Source: Flavobacterium panacis
Lineage (GTDB): Bacteria; Bacteroidota; Bacteroidia; Flavobacteriales; Flavobacteriaceae
NCBI RefSeq assembly: GCF_024649945.1
Contig: NZ_JANKMS010000002.1
Location: 310,001-374,000, forward strand
Reading direction: 5' to 3'
Length of the DNA: 64,000 nt
The notes below the pieces were generated by a model. The model was not told the origin of the DNA and did no database searches. It saw only the letters and a list, made by a program, of their open reading frames with translations. Positions 26,792 through 35,289 of this stretch are shown piece after piece (positions within the stretch are counted from its first letter, which is position 1; each line of letters opens with the position of its first letter). A program made the translations under genes and the position numbers.

Positions 26792-29700
26792 TTATCGATT
26801 AATTGACGAATTCGTTTTTGACTCTTCTACTTTTATTGCGCCTAATTCTTTTTTAGCTTCTTCTACAACATCTGAATAATCAGTAAAGTTGTTGATTACG
26901 TTATCTAAAATATAAGTCGCTTGATAGCTGTCTTTTAATCCGTAGAAGTTTTTCGCCATTAAGACTAAACCTTTTGCACCATAATATTTGTAAGCAGAAT
27001 AGCTTTTGGCTAATTTTTGAACTGCAGTATTTGAAGCTTCATATTTTCCTTCTTTGGTTTTAAAATAAGCATCGTAATACAAAGCTTCAGCTGCTAATTC
27101 TCCTTTAGAAGTTGTTGCTAATTTCGCATAAGCCGCTTTAGCTTTGTCTTCATTTCCTGTCTGGATTGCCGCTCTTGCCACAATAATTTGCGCATCTGCT
27201 TTTACACCTGCATCTGCTTTCGGATTTTCTAAAACTTTATCTGCAGCAATAACCGAATTATCATAATCCTTTTTATCGTAATAACATTTCATCAAATTGG
27301 CTTGAGCAAAATTTTTATTTTGCGGATAATCAGCTTCACTCTCTAAACGAGTTAAAACTGGAATTGCTTTATCACAATCTTTAGTTTTCAAATAAATCTG
27401 AGCCAATCTGTTCAAAGCTTGCTCTGTAAATTCATTTCTAGGCTGATCCACTACAAACTGATAATTAGCAATAGATTTCGTTTCAGAACCTTCAGCGTAA
27501 GTCAATTGTGCCAAATAGAAATTAGATTCTAGAGCATGCATTCCATTAGGGAATTTAGCAATATAACCTGCAAAACCAGGAATAGCTTGTTTAGGATTGT
27601 TTTGACTGTATTGTTTAAAAGCAGCATCATAAGTATCATTATCCAATTCTGCATCTGTAACGGCAACGAAATCCAATGTACGAACCCAGGTTGCATATTC
27701 GTCTACTTTTCCAGAATCAACATAGATTAATCTTGCTGTTGCAACGGCTTCTAGGGCTTCTGGAGTTTTTGGGAATTCAGCCGCAACTTTTTTAAACTTC
27801 GTTAAAGCTTGCTCATCACGATCTGAATTATAATAAATAAGACCTTGTTTTAAAATAGCTTTTGAAGTAAATGATCCATTTTTGAATTCAGAAATCAATT
27901 GATCATACGCTTTTATCGCCTGCTCGTTTTTCTTTTCTGCAACGTAAGTATTTCCTAATTCAAACAAAGCATCATCACGATAAGATGATTTTTTGTACAT
28001 CTGAATAAAGTTGTTCAACTCATCTGCTTTCTTAGCATTATTAGACATAAATCCGTATGAAAGTGCTCTTTGAAACTGTGCATAATCGGCATCTACACCT
28101 TTTGCAGCAATCGCTTTTCCATAAGCTTCATTTGCTGCGCTGTATTTTGAAGTCACAAAACGGCAATCACCCAAACGCAAGTAAGAATCGTTCAAACGAA
28201 CTTTATCTGATGGAGAATTATCAATTTGAGCCTGAAAAGAATTGGCTGCTTGATCGTATTCTTTCAATTTAAAATACGTGTAACCAATATTGTAGTTGAT
28301 ATTTTTGTATTCGTCTGTCGATTTAGTAGCAGCCATTCCAGCAAATTGTTTGTAAGTTAACAAGGCATTTTGCATGTCATCGTTCAAATATTCTGTTTCA
28401 GCTTTCCAGAACGTCGCACGAGCTGTAAATTCAGGTGTTTTTTGTTCGCTGATTGCGCTTTTGAACATTTTACCAGCTTCTTGGTAATTTGATTCATTGT
28501 ACAATTCTACTCCACGGTAAAACAATACTTTTTGGTACGCTGCCTTGTTTTCTGCTGTTCTATTTTTTTCTAATAAAGCCAATGCTTCTTTGTAGTTTTT
28601 AGAAGAAATATAAGAATCAACCAATAATTTTTCTACTTCTGAACGGCTTGAATTGTTTGGATATTTTTTTAAGAAATCTAATAAAATTCCAGGAACCGCT
28701 TGGTAAGCATTTCCAATATCATAACTCAGTTTAGCGTAATTTAAAGATGCATCTTCTTGAATTTGCGCATTGAAATCCATTTCTGAAGCATTTTTAAAAG
28801 CATTTAATGCTTCTTGTTTTTTACCAATATTCAAATAACTTAAACCTAAATGATAATAGGCATTTTGAGCTACGAAATCTTTTCCTTCAATAATTTTATT
28901 GAATTGAGAAATTGCTTTTTCGTAGTTTTTCTGCTCATAATAAGCATAACCCAACTGATAAAAATCGGTATTATTCCACTTTCCTTTTTTACCAGCATAT
29001 TTTTCTAAATATGGAATGGCTTTATCGTATTGTTTTAAATTGAAATAACTTTCTCCAATAATTTTATTCAATTCTGATTTTTCAATTTCGTTCGATTTAT
29101 TCATCGCAACCTGACCTAAATCAATCGCTTTTTGGAAATTCCCCAATTTGAAATTCATGTCAGCCTGATAGTACGAAAGCTTTTCTTTGTATTTTTCTTC
29201 GCCCGAAACCTCGTCAAAATATTTGGTTGCTTCTTTGTAATCGTCACCTTCATAAGCCATAAATCCTAAATAATATTTGGCTTGAGAACCATATTCTTTA
29301 GAATTCACCACTTTATTGAAATAGTTTGTTGCTTCTTTTTTCTTTTTCGCATTAAAATAGCTATAACCTTTCATGAAATTGAACTTATCAGATTCTGATT
29401 TGCTCATATAACTTTCATCTACTTTGTCAAACCATTGCAAAGCTTTTGGATAATTTCCTTGTTCGAAAAAAAACTGCGCTGCTTCTATATAAGCCTGATT
29501 CTGTTTGGTACTTGTCGGGTAATCGCTAACGAATTTTTCTACCAAAGCATCGGCATTTGCTTTATTGGTTCTAATCGCACAATTGGCAATGTAATAAGCA
29601 CAATCAGATTGAACTTCTTCGTTTGTTGCATTGTATTTTACCTTCTCAAAAATCAATTGAGCCGACGCATACTGTTTGTCGTTATATAAAGCCAGTGCTT

Positions 29701-29806
29701 TGTCAAAATCTTTTAATTCGTAAGTATAAATAGCCGATTTTTGTGCCGAAACTATCGTCGAAGTAAGAGAGATTTGCAATAAAAAGAACCAGGAAAGTTT
29801 ACGCAT
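26792..29806 (-). CDS. Large periplasmic or outer-membrane tetratricopeptide repeat protein
   Basis: 1004 residues. The signal peptide ends about residue 21 (TSTIVSAQ). Almost the entire mature part is TPR helices in 34-residue rhythm, for example YYQADMNFKLGNFQKAIDLG, FYQLGYAYYEQKNYEKAISQF and NINYNIGYTYFKLKEYDQAA. No catalytic domain is visible. Long secreted TPR proteins usually serve as scaffolds; SprE and the TPR part of YfgM/BamD are comparisons, but I cannot assign it to either. It heads the minus-strand series TPR-PhzF-beta-barrel and may act with the barrel. A -7 element TACATTTG lies about 20 bp upstream. Confidence 0.85.
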   Translation of the reverse strand: MRKLSWFFLLQISLTSTIVSAQKSAIYTYELKDFDKALALYNDKQYASAQLIFEKVKYNATNEEVQSDCAYYIANCAIRTNKANADALVEKFVSDYPTSTKQNQAYIEAAQFFFEQGNYPKALQWFDKVDESYMSKSESDKFNFMKGYSYFNAKKKKEATNYFNKVVNSKEYGSQAKYYLGFMAYEGDDYKEATKYFDEVSGEEKYKEKLSYYQADMNFKLGNFQKAIDLGQVAMNKSNEIEKSELNKIIGESYFNLKQYDKAIPYLEKYAGKKGKWNNTDFYQLGYAYYEQKNYEKAISQFNKIIEGKDFVAQNAYYHLGLSYLNIGKKQEALNAFKNASEMDFNAQIQEDASLNYAKLSYDIGNAYQAVPGILLDFLKKYPNNSSRSEVEKLLVDSYISSKNYKEALALLEKNRTAENKAAYQKVLFYRGVELYNESNYQEAGKMFKSAISEQKTPEFTARATFWKAETEYLNDDMQNALLTYKQFAGMAATKSTDEYKNINYNIGYTYFKLKEYDQAANSFQAQIDNSPSDKVRLNDSYLRLGDCRFVTSKYSAANEAYGKAIAAKGVDADYAQFQRALSYGFMSNNAKKADELNNFIQMYKKSSYRDDALFELGNTYVAEKKNEQAIKAYDQLISEFKNGSFTSKAILKQGLIYYNSDRDEQALTKFKKVAAEFPKTPEALEAVATARLIYVDSGKVDEYATWVRTLDFVAVTDAELDNDTYDAAFKQYSQNNPKQAIPGFAGYIAKFPNGMHALESNFYLAQLTYAEGSETKSIANYQFVVDQPRNEFTEQALNRLAQIYLKTKDCDKAIPVLTRLESEADYPQNKNFAQANLMKCYYDKKDYDNSVIAADKVLENPKADAGVKADAQIIVARAAIQTGNEDKAKAAYAKLATTSKGELAAEALYYDAYFKTKEGKYEASNTAVQKLAKSYSAYKYYGAKGLVLMAKNFYGLKDSYQATYILDNVINNFTDYSDVVEEAKKELGAIKVEESKTNSSINR

Positions 29807-29826
29807 TTTAATAATATTTTAATATT

Positions 29827-29834
29827 CAAATGTA
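29827..29834 (-). promoter_or_regulatory. -7 element (TACATTTG) for the TPR gene
   Basis: A perfect TAnnTTTG match on the minus strand, 20 bp before the ATG. A TTTC about 22 bp further upstream could be a degenerate -33 element. Confidence 0.4.
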
Positions 29835-30089
29835 TCATTTTATACGCTTTATAACGAAACGTTTTGAGGTTTTATTATAAACAAATTAACAAACTGCTGT
29901 GATTTTAGAGTCTAATCAGCTTCAATTTATTGGTTCTCAAACTTTCTAAAACAAATAAATCAAAAACGATATAAGGTCTATAAGTTATTATTAGTCAGAA
30001 AACTTTACCCGACTTTTATTAAATGAACTTGTCCCATATAGATCGTTTAATTTTTTTAAGCTTTTTAATAAGAAATGATTCAAATTTAT

Positions 30090-30120
30090 TTTGAATACAT
30101 ACGTTATCTTATTACTTTTA
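30090..30120 (+). promoter_or_regulatory. Promoter candidate for ftsE
   Basis: TTTG (30090-30093), a 19-bp spacer, then TACTTTTA (30113-30120), one mismatch from TAnnTTTG. The expected start lies about 15 nt before the ftsE ATG. Confidence 0.4.
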
Positions 30121-30140
30121 CCATTCAAACCAATTTTATT

Positions 30141-30824
30141 ATGTCACAAACCGTACTGTCTCTTAAAGAAGTCACTATATATCAAGAAGGAAGAAAAATT
30201 ATCTCTCACATTAATTTAGATGTTAACCATGGTGAATTTATCTACATCATCGGTAAAACAGGTTCTGGAAAAAGTAGTTTCTTAAAAACTTTATACGCTG
30301 ATTTACCATTAGTTGAAGGAGAAGGACATATCGTTGAATTTGATTTGGCTACTTTAAAAGAAAATGACATTCCGTATTTAAGACGTAAAATTGGTATTGT
30401 ATTTCAAGACTTTAAACTGCTTCCAGACCGTTCGATTAAAGACAATATGCTTTTTGTTTTAAGAGCTACAGGATGGACTGAAAAAGAAGCGATGCTACAC
30501 AAAATTGACGAAGTTTTGGATAAAGTTGGCATGAAAGATTTTGTCAACAAAATGCCTCACCAACTTTCTGGAGGAGAACAACAGCGTGTTGCTATAGCAA
30601 GAGCATTGCTTAACGATCCGGAATTCATCTTGGCTGATGAACCAACAGGAAATCTTGATCCACAGACAAGTTCTGAGGTTTTAGAAGTATTAAAAGCAAT
30701 CAACGCTGCTGGTAAAACGATTATCATGGCGACTCACGATTATGCTTTGTTAATGAAATTCCCTTCTAAAACATTGAAATGCGAAGATGAAAGAATCTTC
30801 GAAGTCGTGCAAAGAAGCGTGTAA
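30141..30824 (+). CDS. ftsE: Cell division ATP-binding protein FtsE
   Basis: 227 residues from MSQTVLSLKEV; an in-frame ATG 66 bp upstream would add a hydrophobic tail across the promoter and is unlikely. It is an ABC ATPase: Walker A GKTGSGKSSFLKTLYADL, Q-loop VFQDFKLLPDRS, signature LSGGEQQRVAIARALL, Walker B FILADEPTGNLDP and switch His in MATHDYALLM. The Q-loop sequence FQDFKLL is typical of FtsE. With the membrane protein FtsX it activates cell-wall hydrolases at division. ftsX is not adjacent. Its stop overlaps the next gene's start (TAATG), so it is cotranscribed with a glycosyltransferase. Confidence 0.9.
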   Translation: MSQTVLSLKEVTIYQEGRKIISHINLDVNHGEFIYIIGKTGSGKSSFLKTLYADLPLVEGEGHIVEFDLATLKENDIPYLRRKIGIVFQDFKLLPDRSIKDNMLFVLRATGWTEKEAMLHKIDEVLDKVGMKDFVNKMPHQLSGGEQQRVAIARALLNDPEFILADEPTGNLDPQTSSEVLEVLKAINAAGKTIIMATHDYALLMKFPSKTLKCEDERIFEVVQRSV

Positions 30825-31705
30825 TGCTTTCGATTTTAATTCCCGTTTACAATTATAACATTTTTACACTTGTAGAAAATTTACACCAACAAGTTTTAAA
30901 ATGTAAAATTCCTTTTGAAATTATTTGTTTAGATGATGCTTCTCAAGAATTTTTAATTGAAAACGAAAGAATTAAGCAATTCGAAAATACCTCATATTCT
31001 ATTCTCGAAAAAAATATCGGACGAAGTGCAATTCGGAATTTATTAGCTAAAAAAGCGGTTTATGAAAACCTGCTTTTTTTGGATGCTGATGTAATGCCTG
31101 TAAACGAAAATTTTATTTCTAAATACATTTCTGAAATAAAAAACAAAGTTGTTTTTGGCGGACTTTTATATGAAGATAAAAAACCTGACCACGAACATAT
31201 TTTAAGATGGATTTATGGCAAAGAAAGAGAAGCTTTACCTTTATCCCAAAGAATCCAAAATCCTGCTGAAACGGCACTGGTTTCTAATCTATTGATCAAA
31301 AAAGAAATTGTGCTTCGTTTTCCTTTTGATGAAACATTGACGAAATATGGTTACGAAGATTTACTTTTTTTTGCTGTTTTAAAATCAAACAAAATCGAAA
31401 TCACGCCTATTGAAAATCCTGTTTTTCATCTAAATCTGGAAACTTCTACCCTATTTTTAAATAAAACAAAAACAGCATTAGAAAACCTCGCTTTTTTAAA
31501 TGCCAAAAATAAGATTTCAGTTAATAAAAGTAGAATTATAGCTTCATTTGAAGTTTTAAAAACAGTACGATTACTTTCTGTTTTTTCTTTTATTTTTAGG
31601 AGATTTGAATCGAAAATTGAACGAAATCTTCTTTCAAAACAGCCTTCGCTTTTTTTGTTTGACATTTATAAATTAGGTTACTTTACCTTTTTAAAATCAA
31701 AATAA
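30824..31705 (+). CDS. Glycosyltransferase family 2
   Basis: 293 residues. GT-A fold: it starts MLSILIPVYNYNIFTLVENL, has ICLDDASQEF, NIGRSAIRNLL, and the metal-binding DxD in LLFLDADVMPVN (about residue 90). The acceptor half includes YGYEDLLFFAVL. GT2 enzymes transfer a sugar from a nucleotide sugar to a growing glycan at the inner face of the membrane; donor and acceptor cannot be told here. Its ATG overlaps the ftsE stop, and its own stop directly abuts the next GT2 start, so three genes are tightly coupled. Confidence 0.9.
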   Translation: MLSILIPVYNYNIFTLVENLHQQVLKCKIPFEIICLDDASQEFLIENERIKQFENTSYSILEKNIGRSAIRNLLAKKAVYENLLFLDADVMPVNENFISKYISEIKNKVVFGGLLYEDKKPDHEHILRWIYGKEREALPLSQRIQNPAETALVSNLLIKKEIVLRFPFDETLTKYGYEDLLFFAVLKSNKIEITPIENPVFHLNLETSTLFLNKTKTALENLAFLNAKNKISVNKSRIIASFEVLKTVRLLSVFSFIFRRFESKIERNLLSKQPSLFLFDIYKLGYFTFLKSK

Positions 31706-32635
31706 ATGGCTTTTTTTTCTGTCATAATTCCACTTTATAACAAAGAAAATTTTATCGAAAACACGATACAAAGTGTCTTGGATCAAACTTTTCAGGATTT
31801 TGAAATTATTGTGGTAAATGATGGATCTACAGATAAAAGTGAAGAAAAATTACAATCGTTTAAAGATTCGAGAATTCATTATTTCAGCAAAAAAAATGAA
31901 GGCGCTTCTACGGCAAGAAATTACGGAATTGAGAAGGCAAATTCTGATTTCATAACCTTTCTCGATGCCGACGATTATTGGTATCCGACGTTTTTAGAAA
32001 CGATGTTTAATAACATTTCTAAAGTTCCAGAACAAAAAGTCTTTTCGGCTGCAATTGAAATTGATACTTCAAAAAAAATAATTTCATCACAATATTCCAT
32101 TTCAAAATCAGGCAATGAATTTGAAATTGTAAATTATTTTCAAGCCAGTATGAAGGAAACTGTTCTTTGTACTTCTTGTGCGGTTTTCCATAAAACCATT
32201 TTTGAAGAAGCTGGAAATTTTGATACTAAGATCAAAAGTGGCCAGGATACCGATTTATGGATTAGAATCGGAATTCTTTATCCTGTTGTTTTTTCTTGGG
32301 AAATATTGGCTCGTTATGTTTACGACCCCAGAAGTCTTTCGAAAAACAGTAAATGGATTAAAGAAAAAATGGATTTTTCGAAATATGAAGAAGCTGAAAA
32401 AACAAATCCGGATTTAAAAAAGTTCTTAGATTTAAATCGATTTTCATTGGCTATAAAAAGTAAATTAGCTGGAGAAAAAGCTCTTTTTACAAAATATTCT
32501 AAGCCAATTGATTTAGAGAATTTGGGCTGGAAGAAAGGATTTTTATTAACTCTTCCTGCATTTACACTACGTTTTTTAATTTCTTTTAAAACTTTTTTAG
32601 CCAATTTAGGAATTGGTTCATCTGTCTTTAAATAA
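31706..32635 (+). CDS. Glycosyltransferase family 2
   Basis: 309 residues. Classical GT2: FSVIIPLYNKENFIENTIQS, DFEIIVVNDGSTDKSEEKL, GASTARNYGIEKA, DxD in FITFLDADDYWYPTF (about 88), and the acceptor-site block SGQDTDLWIRI. Near the C-terminus is a hydrophobic stretch (FLLTLPAFTLRFLI), possibly a membrane-associated helix. The ATG follows the previous stop directly. Its 3' end overlaps the 3' end of the convergent FdtA-like gene by 18 bp. Probably part of the same surface-glycan pathway; specificity unknown. Confidence 0.9.
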   Translation: MAFFSVIIPLYNKENFIENTIQSVLDQTFQDFEIIVVNDGSTDKSEEKLQSFKDSRIHYFSKKNEGASTARNYGIEKANSDFITFLDADDYWYPTFLETMFNNISKVPEQKVFSAAIEIDTSKKIISSQYSISKSGNEFEIVNYFQASMKETVLCTSCAVFHKTIFEEAGNFDTKIKSGQDTDLWIRIGILYPVVFSWEILARYVYDPRSLSKNSKWIKEKMDFSKYEEAEKTNPDLKKFLDLNRFSLAIKSKLAGEKALFTKYSKPIDLENLGWKKGFLLTLPAFTLRFLISFKTFLANLGIGSSVFK

Positions 32636-33025
32636 TCTGAATTTTTTATATTCCCGAATATAATCTTCTTCTTTAAATTCATCCGAAGACAAAACCAGAC
32701 AAACACTTCCGGAAGAGAAATTTTTAAGTTCACGCCAAATTCCTGAAACGATCAAAAGACCAACATTTGGTTTATTAAGTGTAACGGTTGTGATATCTTT
32801 CCCGTCTTTTAGAACTACATCAAAACTGCCACTTAAGGCAATCAAAAGTTCCTGTTGTTCTATGTGCGCATGACCGCCTCTCTTGCTTCCGCTTGGAACA
32901 TCGTACAAATAATACACTCTTTTGGAAACAAACGGAATCGTATCTCCTTCAATTACCGAAAGATTTCCTCTTCGATCCTGAATTTTAGGAATTTCAATCA
33001 ATTGAATATCTGAAATACTGTTCAT
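32618..33025 (-). CDS. FdtA/WxcM-like sugar 3,4-ketoisomerase (cupin)
   Basis: 135 residues, a small cupin. I set the start at MNSISDIQLIEIP because its ATG overlaps the upstream stop as TAATG; an ATG nine codons earlier is possible. Conserved blocks: DRRGNLSVIEG, KRVYYLYDVPSGSKRGGHAH (the His pair is the active-site region), QELLIALSGSFDVVL and LLIVSGIWRELKNF. Relatives isomerise dTDP-4-keto-6-deoxyglucose to 3-keto sugars on the way to amino-deoxyhexoses such as Fuc3NAc or Qui3NAc. The partner aminotransferase and acyltransferase are not in the window, so either they lie elsewhere or this is an orphan. Confidence 0.85.
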   Translation of the reverse strand: MNSISDIQLIEIPKIQDRRGNLSVIEGDTIPFVSKRVYYLYDVPSGSKRGGHAHIEQQELLIALSGSFDVVLKDGKDITTVTLNKPNVGLLIVSGIWRELKNFSSGSVCLVLSSDEFKEEDYIREYKKFRLFKDR

Positions 33026-34107
33026 TATTGATTCGTTAGAAGCTTTTTCCATTGTTTCGTACTATTTTTTAAAGATAAGTGCTGCACACTTTCAGCCGCG
33101 TTCTTTTTACAAAAATCATATAATTTGTCTTCTTCTGCAAATCGATTTATCGCTTCAGCCAAAGCTTTTGGATTATGATTTTCAACCAATAATCCATTAA
33201 ACTCATTTTGAATAATTTCTCTTGGCCCAGAATTACAATCGACCGAAATTACAGGAGTTCCCAAAGCTAATGATTCTACAATTGACAACGGAAAACCTTC
33301 GTAATTACTTGTCAAAATCGTAAATTTTGCTGCTCGAACCTCATCAAACGGATTTTGTTTAAAAGGAAGAATTTCAACAAAATCATTCAAATTCAAAGCT
33401 CTAATTTTCTGTTGAATAAAATCCAAATCGTTTCCAGTTCCCATCAAATGGAGGCGATAATCTTTTTCATATATTTTGGATTGCGAAAAAGCTTCTAACA
33501 TTAAAGTAAAATTCTTTACTTTTTCGTCGAACCTTCCAAAAAACAAAATCACCTTTTTGATTTCAGAAAACTCTTTTTTTAATTCTTCATCAGCAATAAA
33601 AAAAGGATTGTAAATCGTAATGGCATTATCGAATTTATAAAGCTGCTTTACTTTTTCTTCAATCGCTTTTGAAACACAGATTAAGGCCTCGGCATTTTTA
33701 TAAAGTATTCTTGACCAAAATTTTGAAGAAGGAAAATAATTCTTAAAATTATAACTGTGAACGATATAATAGGTTTTTAAATCGCGATAAATGAATTTCG
33801 TAATTAATTCTCGCAGCAACACATTTCTTGATCTGCTGTCGATTACGATTTCGATATTGTATTCATTCAAATAATTTCTCAATACTTTTCCTTTTTTTAA
33901 TTTTCTAAAAAAAGAAAATGAATTCGAACTTTCCTTTTCCAAATTAAACAAAGTTCCTGTATACGAATAATCTACAGCATCATTTACAATAATTGAATGT
34001 ACCTCAAAACCAGATTTTTCTAACACAAAAGTCAATAAAGCTGCAAAACGTTCTGCTCCTCCTTTTCCTAAAGAATTTGAAACAATAGCAACTTTCTTTT
34101 TATTCAT
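33025..34107 (-). CDS. Glycosyltransferase family 4 (GT-B)
   Basis: 360 residues from MNKKKVAIVSNSLGKGGAER; the longer reading begins at TTG and spans the promoter. The N-terminal lobe has the glycine-rich SLGKGGAERFAALL. The C-terminal lobe has VILFFGRFDEKVKNFTLMLEA, LHLMGTGNDLDFIQ and the nucleotide-sugar motif LTSNYEGFPLSIVESLALGTP, followed by VISVDCNSGPREII. This is a retaining GT4 with intact E-x7-E; donor unknown. Its stop overlaps the FdtA-like start, and it diverges from the next glycosyltransferase across a 45-bp gap. Confidence 0.9.
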   Translation of the reverse strand: MNKKKVAIVSNSLGKGGAERFAALLTFVLEKSGFEVHSIIVNDAVDYSYTGTLFNLEKESSNSFSFFRKLKKGKVLRNYLNEYNIEIVIDSRSRNVLLRELITKFIYRDLKTYYIVHSYNFKNYFPSSKFWSRILYKNAEALICVSKAIEEKVKQLYKFDNAITIYNPFFIADEELKKEFSEIKKVILFFGRFDEKVKNFTLMLEAFSQSKIYEKDYRLHLMGTGNDLDFIQQKIRALNLNDFVEILPFKQNPFDEVRAAKFTILTSNYEGFPLSIVESLALGTPVISVDCNSGPREIIQNEFNGLLVENHNPKALAEAINRFAEEDKLYDFCKKNAAESVQHLSLKNSTKQWKKLLTNQ

Positions 34108-34128
34108 GTTTTTGACCGAAAAAGTAAA

Positions 34129-34145
34129 TATATTTGTCAAATATA
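34129..34145. promoter_or_regulatory. Palindromic face-to-face -7 elements between divergent glycosyltransferases
   Basis: TATATTTG, one base, then CAAATATA: a perfect odd palindrome of 17 bp. Read on either strand it gives a perfect TAnnTTTG -7 element, 16 bp before the plus-strand ATG and 30 bp before the minus-strand ATG. Neither strand shows a convincing -33 TTTG at standard spacing. Confidence 0.5.
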
Positions 34146-34152
34146 CACATTA

Positions 34153-35289
34153 ATGAAAGTTTTACTGGTAGGAGAATACAGTCATTTGCACAATTCTTTA
34201 AAAGCGGGTTTGCAGGCTTTAGGACATGAAGTTTTTATCATCGGTCGAAAGGACGGTTTTAAAAACTTTCCTGTTGACTTTCCTATCTTAAAAAAATGGG
34301 ATTCTGGTATATTGAAAAAGCTAAAAATTGCGGTTTACAAAATCTCTGGTTTTGATATCAGTTCTTATTTTACTTACTGCCAGTTTTTAAAATTCAAAAA
34401 ACAATGTTCAGGTTTTGATATTGTACAGTTAATCAACGAAAACAGTTTTCATTGCCAGCCTTATTTTGAAAAAAAAATCATTTCAAGTCTTTTAAAAAAC
34501 AATCAAAAATTATATCTCTTAAGTTGTGGTTTTGACTATTTGAATGTGAAGTTTTGTTTTGAAAATCCGAATTTTAAATCTGTAATTCCGTTATATCTAG
34601 ATCATAAAATTGATAAAAAGTCTTTTGGAAATGTGCTGAAATTCCGCAAAAAAGCTTTTTACGAACTGCATCAATTTATCTATAAAAACTGTCGTGGTAT
34701 TATTGCTTCAGATTTAGATTATCACCTTCCATTACAAGGAAACCCTAAATATTTAGGAATGATTCCGAATCCAATTAATATCGATAAACTTCCGTTTGAA
34801 CCTATTTCGATTCTTGATAAAGTCATTATTTTTCACGGAATTAACAATGATAATTATTTGAAAAAAGGCAACGATTATTTTGAAAAAGCTTTGGAAAAAA
34901 TTGAGACAAAATATGGTTCAAAAGTCGAAATCATTACGGTGCGAAGCGTTCCTTATTCTGAATATATTAATCTGTATAATCGTTCTCATATTTTGTTAGA
35001 TCAAATTTACGGATACGATCAAGGTTATAATGCTTTGGAATCGATGGCAAAAGGAAAAGTAGTTTTTACAAACGCCCAAACGGAGTTTACGAACTATTAT
35101 AATCTTTCTGAAAAAGTCTGCATAAATGCCATTCCAGATGTTGATTATTTGGTAAATGAATTGTCTTTTTTGATTGAAAATCCAAAAGAAATTAGAACAA
35201 TTGGAAATCGTGCGAGAGCTTTTATAGAAAAAGAACATCATTATGTAAAAATTGCGAAGCATTACATTCAAAAATGGAATGAAAACTAA
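34153..35289 (+). CDS. GT-B fold glycosyltransferase
   Basis: 378 residues. It begins MKVLLVGEYSHLHNSLKAGL, the nucleotide-fold start of GT-B enzymes. The C-terminal lobe has VIIFHGINNDNYLKKGNDYF and QIYGYDQGYNALESMAKGKVV, which corresponds to the E-x7-E donor region of GT4-like enzymes but is diverged. No signal peptide or membrane segment. It is alone on the plus strand here; its 3' end overlaps the convergent flippase gene by 4 bp. The sugar is unknown, and the exact GT family is uncertain. Confidence 0.75.
   Translation: MKVLLVGEYSHLHNSLKAGLQALGHEVFIIGRKDGFKNFPVDFPILKKWDSGILKKLKIAVYKISGFDISSYFTYCQFLKFKKQCSGFDIVQLINENSFHCQPYFEKKIISSLLKNNQKLYLLSCGFDYLNVKFCFENPNFKSVIPLYLDHKIDKKSFGNVLKFRKKAFYELHQFIYKNCRGIIASDLDYHLPLQGNPKYLGMIPNPINIDKLPFEPISILDKVIIFHGINNDNYLKKGNDYFEKALEKIETKYGSKVEIITVRSVPYSEYINLYNRSHILLDQIYGYDQGYNALESMAKGKVVFTNAQTEFTNYYNLSEKVCINAIPDVDYLVNELSFLIENPKEIRTIGNRARAFIEKEHHYVKIAKHYIQKWNEN

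Larger units (their letters stand above)
29807..30140. other. 334-bp divergent intergenic region between the TPR gene and ftsE
   Basis: It holds a -7 element for the TPR gene at its left end and a promoter candidate for ftsE at its right end. The middle 200 bp is AT-rich, and I see no gene, strong hairpin or repeat in it. Confidence 0.5.

Noticed and set aside
30075..30140. Longer ftsE start
   Set aside because: The 22 extra residues overlap the likely promoter and do not resemble FtsE N-termini, which begin close to the first beta strand.
33026..33052. ATG nine codons upstream of the chosen FdtA-like start
   Set aside because: The inner ATG overlaps the upstream stop as TAATG and matches the usual family N-terminus; the outer ATG lies inside the upstream gene.
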